Assembly (NCBI GenBank): GCA_031548005.1
Contig: JAVBRK010000073.1
Coordinates: forward strand, 8,963 to 72,962
Direction of reading: 5' to 3'
Source of the DNA: BNXB01 sp031548005
Lineage (GTDB): Bacteria > Bacteroidota > Bacteroidia > Bacteroidales > Azobacteroidaceae
Length of the DNA stretch: 64,000 bases
Positions 1 through 9,454 of this stretch are shown here, one piece after another. The notes under the pieces are model-generated. The model ran no database searches, was not told the DNA's origin, and saw nothing but the letters and a program-made list of their open reading frames with translations. The translations under genes and the position numbers were made by a program. How positions within the stretch are numbered: position 1 is the stretch's first letter; each line of letters opens with the position of its first letter.

Positions 1-574
1 CAGCAAGGAAGCCATCTACTAAGTTATCTTCTTGTGAAAGGATGGCCTCCATGACCGGAGGAACGGCAAAAAGGGAAGTTAATAGGTAAAAGTTATGAAG
101 CCCCCGCCGCCGGGATTCTTTCAAAGCCATCAGATGAACAGGAGCCGATGTTTCAAAACCTACAGCAAAAAAAACAACTTCTTTATCGGGGTTTTCAGCC
201 GCTATATCCACAGCATCCAAAGGAGAATACAGCAATCGAACATCCCCACCCCGGGCTTTGGTCCGGAGTAAGTCGTCGCTGGTTCCGGGCACACGCATCA
301 TATCTCCGAAAGTCGCCAGTATTACCTCCGGATGCCGGGCCAATTCGAGGGCTTGGTCGATCACTCCGACCGGAGTCACACAAACCGGGCATCCGGGCCC
401 ATGCAACAAGGTTATTTGAGAAGGAAGCATATCTTCAATCTGGTAGCGGGCTATCGTATAAGTTTGTCCTCCACAAACTTCCATAATATTCCAGGGTCTG
501 GTGGTAATGCGCTCAATGGCTCCGGTAAGAATCCGGACATGATCATGATTCCTGAAATCCTTTATATAATCCAT
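1..574 (-). CDS. hypD: Hydrogenase maturation protein HypD (3' end outside window)
   Basis: HypD is the iron-sulfur scaffold that, with HypC and HypE, builds the Fe(CN)2CO group of [NiFe]-hydrogenase. I translated the minus strand directly: it opens MDYIKDFRNHDHV and runs open to the window edge for about 191 codons. It carries the family motifs MEVCGGQTYTI, LHGPGCPVCVTP and FGDMMRVPG, then VVFFAVGFETSAP. The conserved Cys residues of CGGQT and GPGCPVC are intact. The start codon lies 5 nt beyond the hypC stop, so the two genes are co-transcribed. The C-terminal FeS region is not visible here. Confidence 0.95.
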   Translation of the reverse strand, partial: MDYIKDFRNHDHVRILTGAIERITTRPWNIMEVCGGQTYTIARYQIEDMLPSQITLLHGPGCPVCVTPVGVIDQALELARHPEVILATFGDMMRVPGTSDDLLRTKARGGDVRLLYSPLDAVDIAAENPDKEVVFFAVGFETSAPVHLMALKESRRRGLHNFYLLTSLFAVPPVMEAILSQEDNLVDGFLA

Positions 575-579
575 CTTTA

Positions 580-828
580 TTATTCCGGCGGGTTGGTACC
601 GAGTGACCTGGAGATCCGTTCAAAATCGGCTAAAGTTTCCTCCGCTTCATCTTTATTCAATATAGAAATTGCAATACCTGCATGTGCAAGTACGTAATCC
701 CCCTCGGCTGCATCCACCCATTGAATACAGATCGATTTAACAATCCCTCCAAAATCGATTTTTGCCATTTTCAATTCAGGTACGGAACAATCGATACTTA
801 TTATTTTCCCAGGTACGGCCAAACACAT
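580..828 (-). CDS. hypC: Hydrogenase maturation chaperone HypC
   Basis: HypC is a small chaperone that carries the Fe(CN)2CO moiety with HypD and delivers it to the hydrogenase large subunit. The protein is 82 aa and begins MCLAVPGKIISID. Cys2, which becomes N-terminal after Met removal, is the essential ligand in this family, so I place the start at the ATG at 828. An upstream in-frame TTG at 834 would add two residues and bury that Cys. It is followed closely by hypD on the same strand. Confidence 0.95.
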   Translation of the reverse strand: MCLAVPGKIISIDCSVPELKMAKIDFGGIVKSICIQWVDAAEGDYVLAHAGIAISILNKDEAEETLADFERISRSLGTNPPE

Positions 829-906
829 AAACAATTCAAATTTATAGCCTCAAATGTAGGAATTATTTTTTGAAATAAAAGTTCAGCAGGAATAATTATA
901 ATTCGC

Positions 907-914
907 TACCTTTG
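907..914 (+). promoter_or_regulatory. Bacteroidetes -7 element before the rightward hyp operon
   Basis: TACCTTTG matches the Bacteroidetes TAnnTTTG -7 consensus and lies 22 nt before the ATG at 937, implying a very short leader. I see no good TTTG at the ideal -33 distance. It probably drives the FmdE-like, hypF, hypA, hypB, tilS and glycosyltransferase genes, which follow with almost no gaps. Confidence 0.55.
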
Positions 915-936
915 GAAAATTAATTTTGAATCGAGT

Positions 937-1482
937 ATGTTATTTGATCAGTTCCCTGAAAATCCGGAGCTTTTTTCCGAAGACATAAAACCCCTGGTCG
1001 GAAAAATCATCGAACGCCACGGGCATCCGGAATGGAGAGCCGGCGTCTTAACCAACGAACTACACGGACACCTCGGAATTTATACGATTATCGGGGTAAA
1101 AATGGGAGTCCGTGCGCTTGAGTACCTTCGTACCGAAACCGGAAGTGTAAAAATTATTTCGTCAGCCGGAGAGACACCTCCTGTAAGTTGTATGAACGAT
1201 GGACTGCAAGTTAGTACCGGAGCCACTTTCGGACACGGATTGATTTCTTCTCCTCCAACCGGGAATCCTCTTACAGAAGCAATGATATCTCCGGACCAAA
1301 TTAAGCATGACATCCGGATCTGCCTGAAAACATCTACAGCCGGGATGATCCGGGAAGAAATTGCAGAAGCTGTAAAAAAATACGGACATACGCCCCCTTA
1401 TTGGAATTATATTCGTAAATTAGCCGTCCGGTACTGGTACGAGCTGGACCGGAACGAGATTTTCGACATTCAGGATCTATAA
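937..1482 (+). CDS. FmdE-domain protein in the hydrogenase maturation operon
   Basis: The 181-aa protein matches the N-terminal domain family of formylmethanofuran dehydrogenase subunit E (FmdE). The family signatures are GHLGIYTIIGVKMG at about residues 45-58 and SCMNDGLQVSTGATFGHG at about 87-104, which contribute His and Cys metal ligands. No C-terminal zinc ribbon is present. The organism is clearly not a methanogen, and stand-alone FmdE proteins occur in many anaerobic bacteria without a proven role. It ends 5 nt before hypF, so a metal-handling or accessory role in hydrogenase assembly is an inference from context. Confidence 0.8.
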   Translation: MLFDQFPENPELFSEDIKPLVGKIIERHGHPEWRAGVLTNELHGHLGIYTIIGVKMGVRALEYLRTETGSVKIISSAGETPPVSCMNDGLQVSTGATFGHGLISSPPTGNPLTEAMISPDQIKHDIRICLKTSTAGMIREEIAEAVKKYGHTPPYWNYIRKLAVRYWYELDRNEIFDIQDL

Positions 1483-1487
1483 ATCAC

Positions 1488-3746
1488 ATGCTAACAAAAA
1501 TAACCATTTACGGATTAGTCCAGGGAATCGGATTCCGGCCTTTCATCTATCATCTGGCACAGCAGATGGGAATCAGGGGAACCGTTGAAAATCAGAACAA
1601 CGGAGTGGTTATTTATACCGATGTCTCCTCTGAACAGAAAGACGACCTGATCGAAAAAATAAGAGATCAGCATCCATTTGCAGCCTCCATCCGTAAAATC
1701 GAAGTCGACTATCCAGACAGCCAGGAAAGCAATTTCAAGCGGTTTTCCATTGTTAAAAGTACATCCGGATCGAACCGGGTTACCCAGGTGGCTCCCGATA
1801 TTATGATCTGCGACCAATGCATGACGGACAGGATAGTGGAAGGGCACCGGGCCGGGTATCCGTTCATTAACTGCACACACTGCGGTCCTCGATTCACAAT
1901 CGTACAAAACCTTCCGTACGACCGGGAACAGACTTCCATGAAATCATTCAAAATGTGCCCCGATTGCTCCAGGGAATACCAGGATGTCGATAACCGACGT
2001 TTCCATGCCCAACCTATTGCATGTAATCATTGCGGCCCTTCCTACTATACCACCTACAGGCATCAGGAATTTTATAATTACTCCGAAATATCGGCATTGA
2101 GCTCCCGGCTGCTAACCGAAGGAAAGATCATTGCGGTAAAAGGTACCGGAGGCTATCATCTGGTATGTAATGCAACTGATAATGAAGCGGTAAGCCGGTT
2201 ACGTAAAATCAAAATGCGCGACCGGAAATCCTTTGCCATCATGTTTAAAGATATCGAGTATTTAAAACTATTTGCTTCTGTCAATGAAGAAGAACAGAAA
2301 AGCCTGGTATCCTGGCGGCGTCCGATTGTCGTGCTGAAACAAACAAAGCCCCTGGCTCCGGATATCAATCCCGGGATGAACACCATCGGTTGCATGCTTC
2401 CTTATATGCCGGTACATTATGATTGGTTTGAACAAATCAACTCCCCTGCCTTAGTTGTAACAAGTGGAAATATCTCCGATGAACCGATCGCGATCAGTCC
2501 GGAAGAAGCAGAAAAGCAATTCAGAGATCAGGTCGATTTACTATTACACCACAACCGGGATATTCACAACCGGGTCGACGATTCGGTCGTTCAGGTATGC
2601 GGAACTCAAACCTGCATCATACGGCGTTCACGCGGATACGCACCTGAACCCTTTTTTGCAGATACTTCTACGGAAGGAATTCTGGCTTTCGGCGCAGAGA
2701 AAAACAGTACGTTTGCATTAGGAAAGGAAGATACGATTATTTCAAGTCAATACATCGGCGACCTGAAAAACAGGGAAACTTTCCTCTTTTACGAAGAGTC
2801 ATTGAACCGGTTCTGTGGCTTGTTCCGCTTTACCCCGACACAACTGGTATGTGATCTACATCCGGATTACCTATCTTCTCAATTCGCCTCCGAAATAGCC
2901 CGAGAAAAACAATTGCCCCTGCTAAAAATACAACATCACCATGCTCATGCAGCCGCCTGTATGCTGGAATACGGGATTGATCATCCGGTCATTGCCGTTG
3001 TTTGGGACGGAACCGGACTGGGAGACGACGGCAATGCCTGGGGAGGAGAATTCTTCCTGTGCGACCGGTCGCAGTATACCCGGTTAACACACCTGGACTA
3101 TGTTCCAATGCCGGGCGGAGACAAAGCATCGTCAGAGCCCTGGAGAATGGCAATAGCCTATATGCATCGGTATAACCTGGCCATTCCCCAGAATTTTGAA
3201 AGAAGGATCGGAAAAGAAAAAACAGACCTGATCATCCGGATGATCGAAAAAAAAGTGAATTCTCCTTTCACTTCCAGCGCCGGACGTTTATTCGATGCAT
3301 TCGCCTCGTTGACAGGAATCTGCGATGTATCCGGGTACCAGGCGGAAGCTCCGCTACGACTGGAACATATTTGTGACGAAGAGTGTCAGGAGACTTATCA
3401 TAGAACAACAGATGCTGACAATCAGAGCATTTCCCTTGCTTACCTTTTTGAAGGAGTATTAAAGGATTTGAAAAATAATACTCCGGTAAGCCGGATTTCC
3501 TCCAAATTCCATCATTCATTAGCCAGGATGATCCGGGATGAAGCCAAAAAATGGACAAACTTATGTGGAGTAGATGAAGTTTTAATTTCGGGAGGATGTT
3601 TTCAGAATAAAAAACTGACAGAGCTATTGCAGAAACTATTTGAAACCGAGGACATCCGATTGTATATTCCTTCCTGTATCCCTTGTAACGATAGCGGAAT
3701 CGCTGCCGGCCAGATGGCAGTAGCCGCTGCCCTAAAAAACAAATAA
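1488..3746 (+). CDS. hypF: Carbamoyltransferase HypF
   Basis: HypF converts carbamoyl phosphate to carbamoyl-AMP and passes the carbamoyl group to HypE, the source of the cyanide ligands of [NiFe]-hydrogenase. The 752-aa length is normal. Domains in order: acylphosphatase (residues 1-90, GLVQGIGFRPF), two zinc fingers of paired CxxC motifs (about 108-134 and 158-183), a YrdC-like ATP domain (about 200-390, KGTGGYHLVC) and a Kae1-like domain (HHHAHAAACM metal site near 484, then VVWDGTGLGDDG). It is coupled to its neighbours by 5-nt and 1-nt gaps. Confidence 0.97.
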   Translation: MLTKITIYGLVQGIGFRPFIYHLAQQMGIRGTVENQNNGVVIYTDVSSEQKDDLIEKIRDQHPFAASIRKIEVDYPDSQESNFKRFSIVKSTSGSNRVTQVAPDIMICDQCMTDRIVEGHRAGYPFINCTHCGPRFTIVQNLPYDREQTSMKSFKMCPDCSREYQDVDNRRFHAQPIACNHCGPSYYTTYRHQEFYNYSEISALSSRLLTEGKIIAVKGTGGYHLVCNATDNEAVSRLRKIKMRDRKSFAIMFKDIEYLKLFASVNEEEQKSLVSWRRPIVVLKQTKPLAPDINPGMNTIGCMLPYMPVHYDWFEQINSPALVVTSGNISDEPIAISPEEAEKQFRDQVDLLLHHNRDIHNRVDDSVVQVCGTQTCIIRRSRGYAPEPFFADTSTEGILAFGAEKNSTFALGKEDTIISSQYIGDLKNRETFLFYEESLNRFCGLFRFTPTQLVCDLHPDYLSSQFASEIAREKQLPLLKIQHHHAHAAACMLEYGIDHPVIAVVWDGTGLGDDGNAWGGEFFLCDRSQYTRLTHLDYVPMPGGDKASSEPWRMAIAYMHRYNLAIPQNFERRIGKEKTDLIIRMIEKKVNSPFTSSAGRLFDAFASLTGICDVSGYQAEAPLRLEHICDEECQETYHRTTDADNQSISLAYLFEGVLKDLKNNTPVSRISSKFHHSLARMIRDEAKKWTNLCGVDEVLISGGCFQNKKLTELLQKLFETEDIRLYIPSCIPCNDSGIAAGQMAVAAALKNK

Positions 3747-3747
3747 T

Positions 3748-4089
3748 ATGCACGAACTATCCATCGCTCAAAGCATTATTAACTCGGCCGAAGAAAATGC
3801 AGCAAAGCACCAGGCCCGGGAAATCGAAGAAATCGAACTGGAAATCGGTTGTCTGGCAGGAATAGAGATCCAGACACTGGAGTTCGCCCTGAAAAGCGCG
3901 GTTAAAGGAACAATCCTGGAAAATACAAAAATTGTGCGCCATGATATTGCTGGAGAAGGGTTATGTTCGGATTGCGGATGCACTTTCCAGATACACAAAC
4001 TTCTTTCTGAATGCCCCGAATGCGGATCTTTCTTAATCATCATCCGAAAAGGAAAAGAACTACGAATAAAGTCGATTGTTATAAAATAA
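3748..4089 (+). CDS. hypA: Hydrogenase nickel incorporation protein HypA
   Basis: HypA is the nickel metallochaperone that acts with HypB to insert Ni into the hydrogenase large subunit. The 113-aa protein begins MHELSIAQSI, with the nickel-binding His2 in place. It has the structural zinc site as two CxxC motifs, CSDCG and CPECG, near residues 73-94. It starts 1 nt after the hypF stop, so translation is probably coupled. Confidence 0.96.
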   Translation: MHELSIAQSIINSAEENAAKHQAREIEEIELEIGCLAGIEIQTLEFALKSAVKGTILENTKIVRHDIAGEGLCSDCGCTFQIHKLLSECPECGSFLIIIRKGKELRIKSIVIK

Positions 4090-4109
4090 TCACCAAAATT
4101 TCATACCCT

Positions 4110-4802
4110 ATGTCAGAAACCTTTGAATTGGACGACCGGTTACAACGCCGGATTATTGAAATCGAAGAAGATATTTTACTTCAAAATAATCTTCTGGCGG
4201 ATAAAAACAGGAATTTTTTCAGGTCGAATCATCTCTTTTGTGTCAATCTGATGAGTTCTCCGGGATCGGGAAAAACGACACTGCTGGAAGAGACGATCCG
4301 GCAATTAAAAGACAAGATTCCGGTTTATATTATCGAAGGAGACCAGCAAACATCGAACGATGCAGACCGGATTGCAGCGCTCAACGTTCCGGTTTTCCAG
4401 ATCAATACTGAAACCGGATGCCACCTGGAAGCCGGAATGATCCCGGAAGCCCTGCAACACCTGAATCCGAAACTCCACTCGATCGTGTTTATTGAAAACA
4501 TCGGGAACCTGGTTTGTCCGGCCATGTTCGACCTGGGAGAGCGTCATAAAATTGTTATCGTAAGCACTACCGAAGGAGACGATAAGCCACTGAAATACCC
4601 CTATATGTTTCAGGAAGCCGATATTTGTATTATCAACAAAACCGATTTACTTCCCTACCTCAACACTGATATCAACAGGCTCCGGGAAAACTGCATCAAG
4701 GTAAACCCACATCTGAAAATTTTTGAATTATCTGCATTAAAAAATACGGGAATGGGCCCCTGGTGCGATTGGTTATTGAAAGAAAATATTAACTTTGCAT
4801 AA
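4110..4802 (+). CDS. hypB: Hydrogenase nickel incorporation GTPase HypB
   Basis: HypB is a SIMIBI-class GTPase that drives nickel delivery with HypA. I start it at the ATG at 4110 (MSETFELDD, 230 aa); a start at 4011 would lie inside hypA and add unrelated residues. The P-loop is SSPGSGKT and the switch region is EGDQQTSNDADR. The dimer-interface metal site is kept in LVCPAMFDLGERH, and NKTD is the G4 motif. The N-terminal CTTCGC-type nickel site and the His-rich tail of some HypB proteins are both absent. Confidence 0.95.
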   Translation: MSETFELDDRLQRRIIEIEEDILLQNNLLADKNRNFFRSNHLFCVNLMSSPGSGKTTLLEETIRQLKDKIPVYIIEGDQQTSNDADRIAALNVPVFQINTETGCHLEAGMIPEALQHLNPKLHSIVFIENIGNLVCPAMFDLGERHKIVIVSTTEGDDKPLKYPYMFQEADICIINKTDLLPYLNTDINRLRENCIKVNPHLKIFELSALKNTGMGPWCDWLLKENINFA

Positions 4803-4821
4803 ATAAAAATGTCCATTAGGA

Positions 4822-6150
4822 ATGATCGAGGATGTACGAAAATTCATGCAGGAGAAACAAATGCCCGGAGAAGGGGCAAAAATTATTGTGGGACTTAGCG
4901 GAGGAGCAGATTCCGTTGTTTTATTGTACATCCTTAAACACCTGAACTACAACTGCATTGCCGCACATTGCAACTTTCACCTCCGGGGAGAAGAATCCAT
5001 GCGCGACGAATCATTCTCAACCGGATTTGCAGCCATGCTGGAAATTCCATTCCGGAAAAAAGATTTCGATACCCGGGAGAATGCCCAAAAACAAAAAATT
5101 TCGATCGAAATGTCGGCCCGCGAATTACGGTACCAGTGGTTTGAGGAATTACGGCAACAGGAAAAGGCTGATGCCATTGCCGTTGCCCACCATCAGGATG
5201 ACAATACCGAAACCCTGCTCATCAACCTGATACGTGGAACAGGGATCAGGGGACTCACGGGGATGAAGCCGGTAAACGGATCGGTTATCCGTCCGTTACT
5301 CTGCCTGTCAAAAAAAGATATCATCGATTTCGCTTCCAGGAATGACTTGACTAGCATCACCGATTCGACTAACCTCAGCGATGATTTTATGAGAAATAAA
5401 GTACGTCTGAAATTACTGCCATTCCTGAGGACAATCAATCCGTCCATCGATTTGTCGCTGACTCAAACGATGGAAAACCTGGCTGAAACAGAAAAAATAT
5501 ATGATCACTCGATCCGGGAAGCAATTGCCGGATGTTTTGACGGAAAAAAGGGAATCATCCTCCTCTCCGAACTACTTCAGTGCCCCTCCCCGGAATCAGT
5601 CCTCTTCGAAATCCTGAAAAAATTCAATTTCAGTAAAGATACGATACTGGATGTAGCAAAGTCGCTAGACAAGCAGTCCGGAAAAGAATTTTTCTCAGAA
5701 AAATACCGCCTTATCAAGGATCGTAAGACTCTGATTCTAATACCCACAATGGCACCGGAAGCGCCAACCGAATATAAACTCGAGAAAGGAACAGACTCCA
5801 TCAATCATCCCCTGTTTATAGCGCTTGCCAGCCTGAACTACACTCAGGAAACCATAATCGACAAAAATAAGTACCAGGCATACTTAGACGAAGAGAAACT
5901 CACATTCCCATTAATTCTGCGAAAATGGATGCCCGGCGACCGGTTTGTTCCCTTCGGGATGAAAAAGGGTTCTCAAAAGCTAAGCGATTATTTTTCCGAC
6001 CACAAACTAAATCTGGCAGAAAAAGAAAATACCTGGGTTATATGTAGTGGAACCGATATCTGCTGGATTGTCGGACACCGTACAGATGAGCGATTCCGTA
6101 TAAGTTGCGACACCAAAAGAATTCTTAAGTTGACCCTCAATCCGGAATAA
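4822..6150 (+). CDS. tilS: tRNA(Ile)-lysidine synthetase TilS
   Basis: TilS uses ATP and lysine to change C34 of the CAU-anticodon tRNA-Ile to lysidine, so that the tRNA reads AUA. The 442-aa protein has the N-type ATP pyrophosphatase loop SGGADS near residue 26 and the family motifs HCNFHLRGEES and AHHQDDNTETLL. A C-terminal TilS domain (RKWMPGDRFVPFGM) follows. It sits 19 nt after hypB and 4 nt before the next gene, so this essential gene appears to share the hyp operon. Confidence 0.95.
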   Translation: MIEDVRKFMQEKQMPGEGAKIIVGLSGGADSVVLLYILKHLNYNCIAAHCNFHLRGEESMRDESFSTGFAAMLEIPFRKKDFDTRENAQKQKISIEMSARELRYQWFEELRQQEKADAIAVAHHQDDNTETLLINLIRGTGIRGLTGMKPVNGSVIRPLLCLSKKDIIDFASRNDLTSITDSTNLSDDFMRNKVRLKLLPFLRTINPSIDLSLTQTMENLAETEKIYDHSIREAIAGCFDGKKGIILLSELLQCPSPESVLFEILKKFNFSKDTILDVAKSLDKQSGKEFFSEKYRLIKDRKTLILIPTMAPEAPTEYKLEKGTDSINHPLFIALASLNYTQETIIDKNKYQAYLDEEKLTFPLILRKWMPGDRFVPFGMKKGSQKLSDYFSDHKLNLAEKENTWVICSGTDICWIVGHRTDERFRISCDTKRILKLTLNPE

Positions 6151-6154
6151 ACAT

Positions 6155-7231
6155 ATGAAAATCATCGTTACAGGTACAAGAGGTATTCCGGGAATACAAG
6201 GAGGAGTAGAAAAGCATTGCGAGTTGCTTTATCCACGCCTCGCAGCTCACGGATATGACGTTACCGTGATTAGCCGGTCGTCCTATACTTCAGGAAACAA
6301 AACAGAATATAAAGGTGTAAAATTAAAAAAAATATTTTCGCCCCGTATAAAATCGTTGGAGGCTATCATTCACACATTCCTGTCCGTACTTTATGCACGC
6401 AGTAAAAACCCGGATTGGCTTCATATCCATGCAGTAGGCCCCTCGCTACTGGTTCCATTGGCGCGCCTGCTCGGATTAAGAGTGGTCGTAACCCATCATG
6501 GGCCTGACTATGATCGTGAAAAATGGGGGAAACTGGCCCGTTACTTTCTCCGGATGGGAGAATCGTTCGGAATGAGGTATGCCAATGAAGTCATTGTCAT
6601 TTCCAATGTTATCGATGAGATCGTCCGGAAGAAGTACAGTATAAAAAACACACATCTTATTTTTAACGGAGTCGAAAAACCGGTTAAAGCAACCGATTCT
6701 CTCTACATTGAAAGCCTGGGATTGCAAAAAGGAAACTATATTCTCGCTGTGGGCCGGTTTGTTCCGGAAAAATCGTTCGATCTTCTGATCGATTCCTTTC
6801 TCGAGCTGAAGCGCCCCGAGATGCGTCTGGTTCTTGCTGGAGATGCCGATCATGAGACCTCCTACTCCAGAGAACTAAAACAAAAAGCAAAGGAAAATAA
6901 CATCTCGCTTACCGGTTTTATTTCGGGAAAAGAGCTCAACGAGATTTATACTCACGCCCGATTATTTGTGCTTCCGTCTACACACGAAGGATTACCCATA
7001 TCCTTACTCGAGGCCATGAGCTATGATCTGGATGTTCTGGTTAGCGACATCCCCGCCAATAAAGAAGTCGACCTGACTCCCGACCATTACTTCAAAACCG
7101 GTGATAAAACAGATCTCTTCCGAAAGCTTTCCCTGAGATTATGCCAGAACGAAAGGCATTTAAATTACGATCTGAGTCCATATAATTGGGATACTATCTC
7201 AAACCAGGTCATGAAAATATATAATTCATGA
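6155..7231 (+). CDS. Glycosyltransferase family 4, rhamnosyltransferase-like
   Basis: The 358-aa protein has a GT-B fold. The N-terminus KIIVTGTRGIPGIQGGVEKH is typical of the DUF1972/rhamnosyltransferase group of GT4 enzymes. The donor-binding half contains ILAVGRFVPEKSFD and the E-x7-E motif THEGLPISLLEAMSY. The likely role is transfer of a sugar from a nucleotide donor during cell-surface glycan assembly; donor and acceptor cannot be told from sequence. It is 4 nt behind tilS and is the last gene of the operon, with no link to hydrogenase assembly that I can see. Confidence 0.85.
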   Translation: MKIIVTGTRGIPGIQGGVEKHCELLYPRLAAHGYDVTVISRSSYTSGNKTEYKGVKLKKIFSPRIKSLEAIIHTFLSVLYARSKNPDWLHIHAVGPSLLVPLARLLGLRVVVTHHGPDYDREKWGKLARYFLRMGESFGMRYANEVIVISNVIDEIVRKKYSIKNTHLIFNGVEKPVKATDSLYIESLGLQKGNYILAVGRFVPEKSFDLLIDSFLELKRPEMRLVLAGDADHETSYSRELKQKAKENNISLTGFISGKELNEIYTHARLFVLPSTHEGLPISLLEAMSYDLDVLVSDIPANKEVDLTPDHYFKTGDKTDLFRKLSLRLCQNERHLNYDLSPYNWDTISNQVMKIYNS

Positions 7232-7458
7232 AGAAAAATTTCATAAATAAAAAAAATCTTTATAACTTTGTCGCGATTCTTCATGTATAATTTACCAATT
7301 CAGTTATCAGTCAAATATTAACTATTAAACATCAGGAGTGCAGATAAATTTATCAAAAAAAATTGCGCCTTGACAAAAAGCTATATTAAAAATTACACTC
7401 CATGAGGTAGTTCCTGCCTGATAAATCAATAAGACTCTATTAAATTCATTTTTATTTT
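7232..7458 (+). promoter_or_regulatory. rho promoter and long leader
   Basis: A TAACTTTG -7 element at 7263-7270 lies about 190 nt before the rho ATG, so the mRNA should carry a leader of about 180 nt. The leader is AT-rich and has no obvious strong hairpin. Rho commonly autoregulates by terminating within its own leader, and the length here is compatible with that, but I see no specific site that proves it. Confidence 0.5.
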
Positions 7459-9429
7459 ATGCAGAAATACAACATTTTGCAACTCAAAGAGATGGCTACA
7501 GATGCATTAATTGATTTAGCCAAAGAACTCGGTCTGAAGAAAGTTGAAAAACTGGATAAGGACAATCTAATCTATCAGATTTTAGACCAACAAGCCATTG
7601 TTAATGCAGCAAAACAAGCTGAAAAAGAAAAAGATACGAATATCAATCCAACCAGAGTAAACAGAAACCAACGCCCGGCAAAAACACAGGGTAAAGCAGA
7701 CAGCAAAAACAAGACTGCCCATGCCGACCCAAAAGAGACTGGCCCTGTAAAAAAAGCAGAGGAGCCGGTAAAAAGAGAAAAGAACGACATCAAAAAGCCG
7801 GAATTACCGAAAGGGCAACCAACCCCACCCACAAAGCCGGAGGTTGCTGTAAATAAAAATGAGGCCAATAAAAAACAGGAAAATATTGTTCCGGAACAGA
7901 AAAAAAATACGGTCGAAGATGCAGTAATCCAAGACCAGCAACCCAAGAAAAAACGGGTAAGGATCGAATTGGGACAAGAATCTGTGCAAGCCAAGAAGCC
8001 AGAAGCCCCGGGAATAGAAAAACCGGACGCAGAAAGCGCTATAAAGCAACCGGTAGCAGTTGAAGAAAAGCCGGTGACTATTGAGAAAGAAAAAGAACAG
8101 GCTGTTGACGAGCAGGCTCCTACAAAATTAGTGTTTCGCCATAGTCCTCAGGTAACCAGTGTAATGGACCAGGTGCTATTCAGCGTAAAAAAAGAGCAGC
8201 CAAAGCAACAACACCACTCTCAAAATCAAAATATTCCGGTACAGAAAAATGGGAACACCAGTTCTAATAATCCCCAGAACAAAGAAAAAGCTTTTGAATT
8301 CGAGGGGATACTGGCCGGTGTCGGTGTTCTGGAAATCATCCAGGAAGGATATGGATTTCTACGTTCCTCTGACTACAACTACCTTTCCTCTGCCGATGAT
8401 ATTTATGTTTCCCAATCACAAATCAAGTTGTTCGGATTAAAAACAGGCGACGTTGTGGAAGGCCCTATCCGCCCCCCAAAAGAAGGAGAAAAATTCTTTC
8501 CGCTCGTAAAAGTCGATAAAATTAATGGTCTCAGTCCGGAAGAAGTTCGCGACCGCGTTCCATTCGATCACCTGACTCCATTATTTCCGGACGAAAAGTT
8601 CAAATTAACTGCCAGTATCAGTTCCAAAGTAAACGACAAAATTTCAATCCGTGTAGTAGACCTCTTCTCTCCCATCGGAAAAGGACAGCGCGGATTGATT
8701 GTCGCTCAGCCGAAAACAGGAAAGACCATGCTGCTCAAAGACATTGCCAACGCCATTTCCTGGAACCATCCGGAAGTATACATGATTATCCTGCTGATCG
8801 ACGAGCGCCCGGAAGAAGTTACGGACATGCAACGCAGTGTTGACGCCGAAGTTATTGCATCTACTTTTGATGAACCGGCCGACCGGCATGTGAAAATTGC
8901 AGAAATCGTACTCAACAAAGCAAAGAGGATGGTGGAATGCGGGCATGACGTTGTCATCCTGCTCGACTCGATTACCCGTTTGGCCCGCGCTTACAATACA
9001 GTACAACCCGCTTCCGGAAAAGTTCTCTCCGGTGGAGTGGATGCGAATGCCTTGCAAAAACCCAAACGTTTCTTCGGAGCCGCACGTAATATCGAAAACG
9101 GAGGATCTCTGACTATTATTGCAACAGCGCTCACAGAAACAGGCTCCAAAATGGACGATGTTATTTTTGAAGAATTCAAAGGAACCGGTAACATGGAACT
9201 GCAACTCGATCGCAAATTATCGAATAAACGGATTTATCCGGCTGTCGATATTATTGCTTCAAGTACGCGTCGCGATGACCTGCTGCAAGATAAAGAAACC
9301 GTAAATCATATGTGGATCCTCCGGAAATATCTTTCAGATATGACCAGCATTGAAGCCATGGAATTTGTAAAGGACCGTTTGGAGAAAACCTACGATAACG
9401 AGGAATTTCTTGCCTCCATGAACGGATAA
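7459..9429 (+). CDS. rho: Transcription termination factor Rho, long-insert type
   Basis: Rho is the hexameric RNA helicase that ends transcription at untranslated RNA. This protein is 656 aa against about 419 in E. coli. The order is: Rho_N helix bundle (residues 1-50); a low-complexity, disordered insert rich in Lys, Glu, Pro and Gln (about 50-275); a cold-shock-like RNA-binding domain (GVLEIIQEGYGFLRSSDYNY); then the ATPase with Walker A QPKTGKTML, Walker B VVILLDSITRLARA and the Q/R-loops. Such inserts are characteristic of Bacteroidetes Rho, and in a Bacteroides gut species the insert has been tied to phase separation. A strong intrinsic terminator follows. Confidence 0.97.
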   Translation: MQKYNILQLKEMATDALIDLAKELGLKKVEKLDKDNLIYQILDQQAIVNAAKQAEKEKDTNINPTRVNRNQRPAKTQGKADSKNKTAHADPKETGPVKKAEEPVKREKNDIKKPELPKGQPTPPTKPEVAVNKNEANKKQENIVPEQKKNTVEDAVIQDQQPKKKRVRIELGQESVQAKKPEAPGIEKPDAESAIKQPVAVEEKPVTIEKEKEQAVDEQAPTKLVFRHSPQVTSVMDQVLFSVKKEQPKQQHHSQNQNIPVQKNGNTSSNNPQNKEKAFEFEGILAGVGVLEIIQEGYGFLRSSDYNYLSSADDIYVSQSQIKLFGLKTGDVVEGPIRPPKEGEKFFPLVKVDKINGLSPEEVRDRVPFDHLTPLFPDEKFKLTASISSKVNDKISIRVVDLFSPIGKGQRGLIVAQPKTGKTMLLKDIANAISWNHPEVYMIILLIDERPEEVTDMQRSVDAEVIASTFDEPADRHVKIAEIVLNKAKRMVECGHDVVILLDSITRLARAYNTVQPASGKVLSGGVDANALQKPKRFFGAARNIENGGSLTIIATALTETGSKMDDVIFEEFKGTGNMELQLDRKLSNKRIYPAVDIIASSTRRDDLLQDKETVNHMWILRKYLSDMTSIEAMEFVKDRLEKTYDNEEFLASMNG

Positions 9430-9454
9430 AATACAGCTATACCGATACTTATGG

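Noticed and set aside
148..697. Plus-strand open frames of 112 and 121 codons
   Set aside because: They are shadows of hypD and hypC on the minus strand, which show clear family motifs.
4011..4109. Upstream start for HypB
   Set aside because: It would overlap hypA by 79 nt and add residues not found in HypB; the ATG at 4110 fits.
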